From Deltaproteobacteria bacterium (lineage in GTDB: Bacteria > Desulfobacterota > DSM-4660 > Desulfatiglandales > HGW-15): DNA of 9,007 nucleotides. The stretch is from positions 1-9,007 of the forward strand of contig JAFGPH010000492.1 in assembly GCA_016926135.1 (NCBI GenBank). The letters run 5' to 3'. Shown here piece after piece: positions 1 through 5,529 of this stretch. The translations under genes and the position numbers were made by a program. The notes under the pieces were generated by a model that saw only the letters and a program-made list of their open reading frames with translations, did no database searches and had not been told where the DNA came from. The stretch's first letter is position 1, and the number at the start of each line of letters is the position of its first letter.

Positions 1-698
1 CCGATGTTCAGGGCCAGGGCCGTCTTGCCCATGCTCGGCCTCCCGGCGATGATGATCAGGTCCGAGGGTTGGAGGCCCGCCGTCAAACGGTCGAGATCTT
101 TAAAGCCTGTGGGGACCCCCGTGATGAACCCCTCATGCTCCGCCATGCTTTCCAGTTTCTTGAATGTGTCCCTGACCACACCGTCCAGGCTGGCGAAACT
201 TTCCTTGATCTTGTCCTCGGCGATCTCGAAGATCGACTGCTCGGCAAGGTCGAGGATCTCATCGGTGGGGCGCCAGTTCTGGAAGCAGTTCTCCGAGATG
301 ACGGAGCATTGCGAGAGGAGCCTCCTCCTCACGGAGAGATCCCTGATGATCTGAGCGTGAAAGGAGATCCCGGCCGACGTGGAGACCGCATCGACCAGGG
401 AGGCAAGGTACGCCATGCCGCCCACCTGCTCCAAACGGTCCTTTTCCTGGAGGGCATGGGAGAGGGTGATCAGATCAATGGGTTCATTATTGTTGTACAG
501 GCCTACCATCCCCTCGAAGATGTGCACATGCGCCTCCCGATAAAAATCCTCCGGGGAGACAATGTCGAGGATCTGGTTCATGGCGTCGTTATTGATCAGA
601 ACCCCGGCAAGCACCGCCTGCTCCGCCTCCACGTTCTGGGGCGGCACCTTCATGGCGGTGGAGACCGGCTTTTCCTTCTGCTGGGCCTGAAGCGCCAT
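1..698 (-). CDS. dnaB: Replicative DNA helicase DnaB, N-terminal part (3' end of gene outside window)
   Basis: Ring-shaped hexameric helicase that unwinds DNA ahead of the replication fork and recruits primase. My minus-strand translation gives 232 residues before the window edge. Residues 19-33 (PPQNVEAEQAVLAGV) are the typical DnaB N-terminal signature. Residues 51-61 (DFYREAHVHIF) match the conserved N-domain segment, and residues 1 to about 125 form the N-terminal domain. After the linker helix, 'TGVPTGFKDLDRLTAGLQ' (193-210) opens the RecA-like domain and GRPSMGKT (219-226) is Walker A. Walker B and the C-terminal half lie outside the window. The ATG at 698 is preceded by AGGAG at 8-base spacing, which lies inside the last codons of rplI. 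The stop-to-start gap is only 5 bases, so co-transcription and translational coupling with rplI are likely. Identification is near certain. Confidence 0.97.
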   Translation of the reverse strand, partial: MALQAQQKEKPVSTAMKVPPQNVEAEQAVLAGVLINNDAMNQILDIVSPEDFYREAHVHIFEGMVGLYNNNEPIDLITLSHALQEKDRLEQVGGMAYLASLVDAVSTSAGISFHAQIIRDLSVRRRLLSQCSVISENCFQNWRPTDEILDLAEQSIFEIAEDKIKESFASLDGVVRDTFKKLESMAEHEGFITGVPTGFKDLDRLTAGLQPSDLIIIAGRPSMGKTALALNI

Positions 699-703
699 GG
701 GAC

Positions 704-1150
704 TTACTCCTGGGGAACAACCACCACCTTGATCTGGGCCGTGACTTCAGGATGGAGTTTCACGGGCACCATGAACTCCCCCAGCGTCTTGATGGGCCGA
801 TCCAGCCTGATTCTCTTGCGGTCGATGTGTACCCCTTTATGTTCCAGTTGCTCCGCAATGTCTATGGTCGTGACAGAACCGTAGAGCTTGTCTTCCTCAC
901 CGGACTTCTGGGCGATGGTCACCACGAGCCGGGAAATTTCATCCCCGGCCCTTTCAGCCTCCTCCTTGGCTTTCAACCTCTTTTCCTCAATCTTCTTCCT
1001 CTGGCCTTCCATGAGCTTCGTGTTCTGTTCCGTCGCCTCCAGGGCCAAACCTTTGGGGATGAGGTAATTCCGCGCGTAACCACGGGTCACGTCGAAAACC
1101 TGGCCCTCCATGCCCAGAGAGTCTACGTCTTGCCGTAAGATGATCTTCAT
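704..1150 (-). CDS. rplI: 50S ribosomal protein bL9
   Basis: Large-subunit protein that binds 23S rRNA near the base of the L1 stalk and helps maintain reading frame. The 148-residue product has the usual family length. The N-terminal RNA-binding domain carries GYARNYLIPKGLA (24-36), the family signature. A long charged helix (about 41-75, rich in K and E) connects to a C-terminal domain with KLYGSVT (88-94) and IKTLGEFMVPVKLHPEV (120-136). The ATG is preceded by GGAGG at about 8 bases. The gene lies between DUF2232 and dnaB. In Bacillus subtilis the order yybS-gdpP-rplI-dnaC is comparable, but no gdpP lies between here. No truncation or odd residue is seen. Confidence 0.98.
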   Translation of the reverse strand: MKIILRQDVDSLGMEGQVFDVTRGYARNYLIPKGLALEATEQNTKLMEGQRKKIEEKRLKAKEEAERAGDEISRLVVTIAQKSGEEDKLYGSVTTIDIAEQLEHKGVHIDRKRIRLDRPIKTLGEFMVPVKLHPEVTAQIKVVVVPQE

Positions 1151-1169
1151 GAGTCCTTCCTCCGTTACA

Positions 1170-2111
1170 TTACTGAGCTGCCTTCCTCGTATGGATCCTT
1201 CTGAAGTCGACCCACTGATCGAACAGCCCTGCCAACGCCAGGACCAGCAGGAACAACTGCTGGAAGACGACCAGGAAATAGATCCCGGCCCTGACCCACA
1301 CGGGGATGCGTAACTTATTCAAATAGAAAATCAGGATGGCCAGGCCATGGAAAACGTAAATGGCCACCAGGACGATCAGGGAGTTTACTGCCAGGAATTG
1401 TATAACACCGCCAACCAGAAATAAAGAGAAACCGGAGGCGATCACCCCCCAGACCAGATGCTCGGGCGCCCGCCATCGACCCAGGTCGCCGAAGTCAGGG
1501 TATTCCAGTCCGGTCAGCCGGAAAAGCGGTCTGCTGACCATGACATTGAACCATACGATGAACCCCGTACCGATCACCAGGAGACCCAGATAGACCTTCA
1601 GGATCATGTCTGTCAGGGTTTTGAGATGCCGTTGAAACTCGGCAACCTGCGATTCCTCCATACCCATGTTTCTGTAAACCCGGGCAGCTTCGTCCAGGCT
1701 TTCCCTGACATAGCCCTGAACCATGTCGAGGGGTCCCATGGCTTTTGACCACCCGATCAGGGTGAGGGTTGTGAAACCGAGGATAAGCACCAGACTCGTC
1801 GCCCAGAGGATGGTGGTCCCCACGCTGAGCCTCTTTCTGAAGAGTTCCGCCAAGACAACCCCCAGGAAGCAGAACTCGACGGAAAGAAACATGAGATGCG
1901 CGTACCCCGTGAGGTAGGAAAGAAAGGCAAGCAGGATCAGGGTGATGGCCGAGACTTTGAGACCTTCGTGGGTGCCCAGTTTGCTTGCGTAGAAGAGAAA
2001 GGGCAAAGGCGTCAGAAGACCGAAAAGGGGGCCCAGAAAGGGGATCAGGGCTGATCCGAAAAGGAAGACGCACGCTGCGCCAAAACACCCCACCGCGTCC
2101 TTGAATTTCAT
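1170..2111 (-). CDS. DUF2232 (YybS-like) integral membrane protein
   Basis: A 313-residue polytopic membrane protein of unknown biochemical function. Eight or nine hydrophobic segments are visible, roughly at residues 7-24, 26-42, 50-68, 72-91, 98-120, 166-190, 216-238, 240-264 and 272-296. One hydrophilic loop of about 45 residues (122-165) is charged and probably helical. After the sixth segment comes 'LEYPDFGDLGRWRAPEHLVW' (202-221), a short interfacial motif resembling the conserved F..W..P patch of DUF2232 proteins. Family assignment rests on this pattern and on position between rpsR and rplI, where such proteins recur in Deltaproteobacteria. The start is the weakest point: the ATG has only a poor GGAT about 10 bases upstream, and the stronger AGGAGG lies about 35 bases upstream with no in-frame ATG or GTG after it. 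Membrane protein: sure; DUF2232: fairly sure. Confidence 0.82.
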   Translation of the reverse strand: MKFKDAVGCFGAACVFLFGSALIPFLGPLFGLLTPLPFLFYASKLGTHEGLKVSAITLILLAFLSYLTGYAHLMFLSVEFCFLGVVLAELFRKRLSVGTTILWATSLVLILGFTTLTLIGWSKAMGPLDMVQGYVRESLDEAARVYRNMGMEESQVAEFQRHLKTLTDMILKVYLGLLVIGTGFIVWFNVMVSRPLFRLTGLEYPDFGDLGRWRAPEHLVWGVIASGFSLFLVGGVIQFLAVNSLIVLVAIYVFHGLAILIFYLNKLRIPVWVRAGIYFLVVFQQLFLLVLALAGLFDQWVDFRRIHTRKAAQ

Positions 2112-2175
2112 CAGTGATCGATCCGGCCGAGTCGCCCGAACACCCTCCTGCGAATCTCCCCGCCTCCCCGAAGGG

Positions 2176-2424
2176 CTATTTCACCGTCGATGTGGTGAAG
2201 GGCAGAAGGGCGATGTTTCTTGCTCGCTTGATGGCGAAAGAGACCATCCTCTGATGTTTGGCACAATTCCCGGATATTCTCCGGGGAATGATCTTGCCCC
2301 TTTCGGTGGTGAACAATCTAAGCATCCTGGGGTCCTTGTAGTCGATGACAAGGTGGCTGTCCGCACAGAACCTGCAAATCTTTCTGCGGTGATACGTGGT
2401 CTTCCGTCTGCTCCTGTCAAACAT
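2176..2424 (-). CDS. rpsR: 30S ribosomal protein bS18, with cysteine pair
   Basis: Small-subunit platform protein that forms a heterodimer with bS6 on 16S rRNA. The 82-residue product shows the family core IDYKD (27-31), [20 protein letters not shown] (40-59) and [13 protein letters not shown] (64-76). It keeps CRFC at 17-20 plus C54 and H57 in NCAKH, which looks like the zinc-ribbon ('C+') form of S18. Zinc binding is inferred. The ATG at 2424 lies inside the end of rpsF, giving an 8-base overlap in which rpsF stops just after rpsR starts, so translation of the pair is probably coupled. GAGGTG about 7 bases upstream is the likely ribosome binding site. A second ORF of similar length in another frame over the same bases is a shadow. 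Confidence 0.98.
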   Translation of the reverse strand: MFDRSRRKTTYHRRKICRFCADSHLVIDYKDPRMLRLFTTERGKIIPRRISGNCAKHQRMVSFAIKRARNIALLPFTTSTVK

Positions 2425-2854
2425 CGCTCTTCACCTCTCCAGTGAGTTCCCCTTCCGGGCTCTGTGGCGGCGCCTGCTTCTCCGGGGTCGGTGGTTCCGC
2501 CTCTGCGCTCTCAGTATCAGGCTTCTTGCTCTCGCTCGCCTTGAGGATCAGATCTTGCGGATCAGCCTCGTCGGCAAGTTTGACACTCTGGAACATGAGA
2601 ACCCGGTCATCCAGTTTCATATCCCTTCCGAGTTCCGGGATCAGGCCCGGGGCGCAACAGTACTCCATGAGGACGTAGTAGCCCCTGTCGCACTTCTTCA
2701 CCCGATAGGCAAGCCTCTGGTTCCCCCATTCGTCGACTTTCACAAGAACGCCTTTGAGCTTCTCCACCAGGTTGGTGAATTTCCGTAAGACCTCTTTGTA
2801 GTCCTCCTCGCTCAGATTCGGATGGACGATAAAAATGGTTTCGTAGTGCCTCAT
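2417..2854 (-). CDS. rpsF: 30S ribosomal protein bS6 with acidic C-terminal tail
   Basis: Small-subunit protein that pairs with bS18 on the platform of the 30S subunit. The product is 145 residues. The core begins [18 protein letters not shown] (1-18) and contains '[20 protein letters not shown]' (43-62), both standard for S6. The core ends near residue 105, followed by a tail of about 40 residues rich in E, P, K and S. Acidic tails are known in S6, including E. coli where glutamates are added after translation. The reading frame is open far upstream, but the start at 2854 is supported by the family N-terminus, by AAGGAG at 9-base spacing and by a promoter lying farther upstream. First gene of the minus-strand operon; overlaps rpsR. 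Confidence 0.98.
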   Translation of the reverse strand: MRHYETIFIVHPNLSEEDYKEVLRKFTNLVEKLKGVLVKVDEWGNQRLAYRVKKCDRGYYVLMEYCCAPGLIPELGRDMKLDDRVLMFQSVKLADEADPQDLILKASESKKPDTESAEAEPPTPEKQAPPQSPEGELTGEVKSDV

Positions 2855-2871
2855 TCTCTGACTCTCCTTCC

Positions 2872-2934
2872 GGACATTCTCCCTACGGGAGATTCTGGTC
2901 CCGTCTCCTCTTGCCCGCATCGGCTCAGACGGAA
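2872..2934 (-). promoter_or_regulatory. Structured rpsF leader, candidate S6:S18 autoregulatory element
   Basis: Two hairpins can be drawn in the leader of about 100 bases. The 5' hairpin pairs TTCCGTCT (2927-2934, minus-strand reading) with AGACGGGA (2899-2906), 8 pairs including one G-U, with an inner GCC/GGC stem. The 3' hairpin pairs TCTCCC with GGGAGA (2878-2892, loop GTA) and can be extended by an outer GGAC/GTCC stem (2898-2901 with 2872-2875). The outer stem reuses three bases of the first hairpin, so the two cannot fully form together. The 3' side runs straight into CCGG and then the AAGGAG ribosome binding site (2864-2869). Rfam-type rpsF leaders bind the S6:S18 complex through a conserved CCG in a bulged hairpin, and the CCG here is suitably close to the binding site. 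Pairings are seen; the regulatory role is inferred. Confidence 0.5.
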
Positions 2935-2960
2935 CAAGGAGCAAAAAGTTAAAAAATGTA

Positions 2961-2989
2961 TAGCTACCACTCGAATTCTGCCTTGTCAA
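2961..2989 (-). promoter_or_regulatory. Sigma70-type promoter of the rpsF operon
   Basis: Reading the minus strand, a perfect -35 TTGACA (2984-2989) is followed by a 17-base spacer and -10 TAGCTA (2961-2966). A TATACA shifted by four bases is an alternative -10. Transcription would start near 2954, giving an untranslated leader of about 100 bases before rpsF. This is the only good promoter seen upstream of the five-gene operon. The gaps between its genes are 64 bases or less. Confidence 0.7.
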
Positions 2990-3185
2990 GGGCTTTGAAA
3001 AATTGTATTTGATCCGGGTGATTGCCCCAAACATCCAACAGCTCTGTCCGGGTGCAGTGTCGTCACCCATAGATGCGTTGCGGCCCTGAGAGACCACCCC
3101 ACGACGGCCCCTGAAGCGCCCGGTGTTTGTTAACGAATTTATGGGGGCACGGTACCAGGAAATCGACGAACGGAAAGGCATCATC
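2990..3185. other. Divergent intergenic region between the rpsF promoter and the SuhB-like gene
   Basis: The gene-free stretch runs from 2855 to 3185. Its left part holds the rpsF leader and promoter. In the right part I see no convincing plus-strand promoter: TTGAAA at 2995-3000 has only GTGATT at 17-base spacing. An imperfect hairpin GGGTG-N9-CACCC lies at 3050-3068. The bases 3123-3185 are open in the frame of the downstream gene (possible GTG start at 3123, ATG at 3141), but neither start has a ribosome binding site. No RNA gene was recognised. Confidence 0.4.
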
Positions 3186-3959
3186 ATGTGGGAAAAGGAA
3201 ATGGCGATCGCCCATCAAGCCGCCCAGGAAGCGGGAAAAGCGCTCCTCGATCTCCTGGGGAAAAATACGGCCATCACCAAGAAGGGCCATATCGACCTGG
3301 TCACTGAGGCGGATGTGCGTTCCGAAAGGATCATCCTGGATTTCATCACCCGCCTTTTCCCCCAGGACAGCATTCTGACCGAAGAAGCCGGCGAGTACAG
3401 GCACCGGCCCGATAGGGTCTGGATCCTGGATCCCCTGGACGGCACCACCAACTTCGCCCACCAATTCCCCTTCTTTGCGGTTTCCATAGCCCTCGAGATC
3501 GAAAAGGAAGTCGCCCTGGGAGTGGTTTTCAATCCTCTCTGCAGAGAGTGCTTCCATGCGATCATGGGGGGCGGCGCCTTCCTGAACGGAACCCCCATCT
3601 CCGTATCCCAAACCCGCACCTTGCAGGATTCCCTCCTGGGCACGGGGTTTCCATACGACATCCACCAAGAGCCGGACAGGGTGCTGGAGAACTTCCGCAG
3701 ATTCGTAGTCCGGGCACAGGGGGTGCGAAGGCCCGGATCGGCAGCCCTTGACCTCTGCTATGTGGCCGCTGGTAGACTGGATGGTTTCTGGGAAGAAGGG
3801 CTCAAACCATGGGACACCGCAGCGGGTGTGCTGATCGTAAAGGAGGCGGGCGGCATGCTAAGCACCTATGAGGGCAGGCCCTATTCCCCTTACGAAAAGA
3901 GCATTATCGCATCCAATCCCTTCATCCATGGGCTCATGGTTGAAGCCCTGGCAACCTAG
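3186..3959 (+). CDS. suhB: Inositol-1-monophosphatase family protein (SuhB-like)
   Basis: Mg2+-dependent phosphatase of the IMPase/FIG superfamily, predicted to be cytoplasmic, hydrolysing inositol phosphates or related sugar phosphates. In E. coli, SuhB also takes part in rRNA antitermination. From the ATG at 3186 the product is 257 residues, close to the usual 260-270. Visible motifs are EEAG (66-69), the metal-binding motif WILDPLDGTTNF (79-90, with D82 and D85), and the second signature GLKPWDTAAG (205-214, with D210). 'RRPGSAALDLCYVAAGRLDG' (181-200) is also typical. I chose 3186 because GGAAAGG lies about 7 bases upstream and the family N-terminus aligns there. An in-frame GTG at 3123 and ATG at 3141 would add residues of unconserved look. 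Substrate cannot be fixed from sequence; fructose-1,6-bisphosphatase or another sugar phosphatase activity is possible. It stands alone, facing the RNase Z-like gene tail to tail. Confidence 0.93.
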   Translation: MWEKEMAIAHQAAQEAGKALLDLLGKNTAITKKGHIDLVTEADVRSERIILDFITRLFPQDSILTEEAGEYRHRPDRVWILDPLDGTTNFAHQFPFFAVSIALEIEKEVALGVVFNPLCRECFHAIMGGGAFLNGTPISVSQTRTLQDSLLGTGFPYDIHQEPDRVLENFRRFVVRAQGVRRPGSAALDLCYVAAGRLDGFWEEGLKPWDTAAGVLIVKEAGGMLSTYEGRPYSPYEKSIIASNPFIHGLMVEALAT

Positions 3960-4011
3960 CTGTGCCCCGAGTCACAAATACCGCAACGTATTCTGTAGCA
4001 TCGAGGGCCGT

Positions 4012-5037
4012 TCAGTCTTTTGTCTGTCGGGCTTGCCGGAAGGCCGCCATTGCCTCCTGCCTGAACTCCTCCTCCCGGCCCCTGTACCGTGGGGAGAAGT
4101 GAAACAGGGTAAAGTCCTTCACCCCTGCCATCCGGGCCCATTCACCGGCCTCCCTGGCCGTGAGATGGTGCTTATCCCGGGCCACGTCCCTGTCGCACTC
4201 CAGAAAGCCTGCCTCGATAAACAGATGATCCGCCCCTTCGGCAAGACGGATCACCCTCCGGCGGTTCTCCGTACTGCCGATGATGTCGGTCACATAGGCG
4301 ATCTTCTGCCCCGGATGGATCCTCGCGATCCTCTCCGCCAGCTCGCCGAGCACGAACGACCTCTCACGCACAACCCTCCCGCCATCGTCCCAGGTGACCC
4401 GGAAAACGCTCCCCAGGTCCCTTCCTTCGTGAAGCGTCTTCTTGAACCTGGTCAACCAGGGTCCCACGGGGAGGCCCATCTCCTTCAGATCCTCCGTCAC
4501 GATGTTCACGGAGAACGACTCCATGAGCGAGAATCCGAGGCAGGGAATCCGATGATCCAGGAAGGTGGCTTCCACCCGGAAGGACGGCTCCTCCAGGAGA
4601 ATCCCGGAAAAGAGAGCCTCCTCCGTGTCGCCCCGCGCCTTGAAGCCATCCCTGCAGGCATAGGTCCTGGTGAACGCACGTTGCTCGTGGACCTCCGTCG
4701 TTTTCAGCAGGAAGTCGTTGGGGGAGTCTTTCACCAGGTTCCACACGTACCCGGCCATCCTTCCCTCCACGTGTTTGAAGAAGCCGGGAGGACCGAAAAC
4801 GTGGACAGCCTTTTCCCGACCCAGCCGGATCCTGAGAAGATGGTCGAACCCTATAAAATGATCGATGTGGGTATGGCTCACGAAGACCTGCGTCACCTTC
4901 AGGACATCCCTTGTGGAAATTCCTTGCAGTTCACCGAGGTCAAAGAGAAGGGCCCTTCCCTGGAACAGCAGGGAAACGAAAAGACCGGGATCTGAAAAGG
5001 GATCATTGATCAGTCTTGGATGAAAAGATCGCCTCAT
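4012..5037 (-). CDS. RNase Z-like metallo-beta-lactamase-fold hydrolase
   Basis: Zinc-dependent hydrolase of the RNase Z/ElaC branch; the family trims 3' ends of tRNA precursors, though some members have other substrates. From the ATG at 5037 the product is 341 residues. The metal site is complete: HTHIDH (55-60), H162 in DHRIPCLGF, D251 in AYVTDI, and H313 in FHFSPRY (312-318). HLTAREAG (291-298) supplies the conserved catalytic-region histidine. 'MGLPVGPWL' (187-195) corresponds to the GPLxxxL region of RNase Z; the segment after it is about 10 residues longer than usual. An in-frame ATG at 5073 and TTG at 5079 exist. I prefer 5037 because the protein family starts near MRRSFHPRL, GGAGG lies upstream (15 bases, rather far), and the predicted transcription start near 5073 leaves no room for a leader at the upstream starts. 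Exact substrate is uncertain. Confidence 0.85.
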   Translation of the reverse strand: MRRSFHPRLINDPFSDPGLFVSLLFQGRALLFDLGELQGISTRDVLKVTQVFVSHTHIDHFIGFDHLLRIRLGREKAVHVFGPPGFFKHVEGRMAGYVWNLVKDSPNDFLLKTTEVHEQRAFTRTYACRDGFKARGDTEEALFSGILLEEPSFRVEATFLDHRIPCLGFSLMESFSVNIVTEDLKEMGLPVGPWLTRFKKTLHEGRDLGSVFRVTWDDGGRVVRERSFVLGELAERIARIHPGQKIAYVTDIIGSTENRRRVIRLAEGADHLFIEAGFLECDRDVARDKHHLTAREAGEWARMAGVKDFTLFHFSPRYRGREEEFRQEAMAAFRQARQTKD

Positions 5038-5072
5038 GGCAAAACCGTAATCCCTCCACCTTGAGTTGACCA

Positions 5073-5101
5073 TTGACAAATTCTAGCAGATGTGCCATGG
5101 T
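5073..5101 (+). promoter_or_regulatory. Possible promoter of the IHF-like gene
   Basis: A perfect -35 TTGACA (5073-5078) is followed by 17 bases and CATGGT (5096-5101). The -10 matches the consensus at only three positions but is preceded by TGC, an extended -10 element. It overlaps the minus-strand promoter of the RNase Z-like gene, so the two divergent promoters could compete. Weak call. Confidence 0.3.
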
Positions 5102-5108
5102 TTTCCAA
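5080..5108 (-). promoter_or_regulatory. Extended -10 promoter of the RNase Z-like gene
   Basis: On the minus strand, TTGGAA (5103-5108) is separated by 17 bases from TAGAAT (5080-5085), which is directly preceded by TGC, an extended -10. Transcription would begin around 5073. This leaves a leader of about 36 bases carrying GGTGGAGG before the ATG at 5037, which is part of the reason for choosing that start. Confidence 0.55.
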
Positions 5109-5151
5109 TAACCAATGATGATCTAAGGGTTTTTCCCGGAGAGGGTTATCC

Positions 5152-5529
5152 ATGACCATGACAAAGGATCATCTGGCCAGGCGGGTACTGGAGGAGGTCC
5201 GCCTCCGTAAACGCAATCGGAGCCGGCAGCGATTCCTTTTTCCGGAACTCCTCTACCAGCCCCTGACGAGAAGGCGTGCCTCGGGGATCGTGGGATCCCT
5301 TTTCGAGATCATCAAGAGGGCGCTTGAAAAGGGGGACGATGTGCTCATCTCCGGCTTTGGCAGGTTTCAGGTGAAGTTCAAATGGGCCCGGAAAGGCAGG
5401 AACCCCCGAACCGGGGAACAGATCGTCCTGGACTCCAGGAGGATCGTGACCTTTCGGCCCTCAACCCGCCTGAAGCACAGGACCACGGAAAACCTGACCG
5501 AGGGCCGAACACCCAAATCGGTTACCTGA
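5152..5529 (+). CDS. IHF/HU-family DNA-bending protein with unusual N-terminal insertion
   Basis: Nucleoid-associated protein expected to dimerise and bend DNA. The product is 125 residues against the usual 90-105. The helical start [16 protein letters not shown] (1-16) and '[20 protein letters not shown]' (51-70) are IHF-alpha-like. The beta-arm with [12 protein letters not shown] (80-91) is intact, including P85 at the position that intercalates into DNA, and RRIVTFRPS (96-104) closes the fold. About 20 extra residues, '[20 protein letters not shown]' (17-36), lie between helix 1 and the [10 protein letters not shown] helix. They are very basic, then aromatic. There is also a polar tail of about 18 residues. 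The start ATG has GGAGAGG about 6 bases upstream; a second ATG two codons later is possible. The last 8 bases overlap the end of clpB on the other strand. Family certain; IHF subunit identity not. Confidence 0.9.
   Translation: MTMTKDHLARRVLEEVRLRKRNRSRQRFLFPELLYQPLTRRRASGIVGSLFEIIKRALEKGDDVLISGFGRFQVKFKWARKGRNPRTGEQIVLDSRRIVTFRPSTRLKHRTTENLTEGRTPKSVT

Noticed and set aside
69..884. A 271-residue plus-strand frame over dnaB and rplI
   Set aside because: It lies antisense to two confidently identified genes and shows no family resemblance.
2855..3187. N-terminal extension of rpsF
   Set aside because: The frame stays open, but the S6 family starts at MRHYE, a good ribosome binding site precedes that ATG, and the operon promoter lies inside the extension.
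3063..3668. A 201-residue minus-strand frame opposite the SuhB-like gene
   Set aside because: Antisense shadow; the plus strand has both IMPase signature motifs.
3960..4011. Possible bidirectional terminator (AATAC-N6-GTATT at 3977-3992, flanked by a loose CCCCGA/TCGAGGG pairing)
   Set aside because: The stem is short and AT-rich with no adjacent T-run on either strand; not enough to call a terminator.
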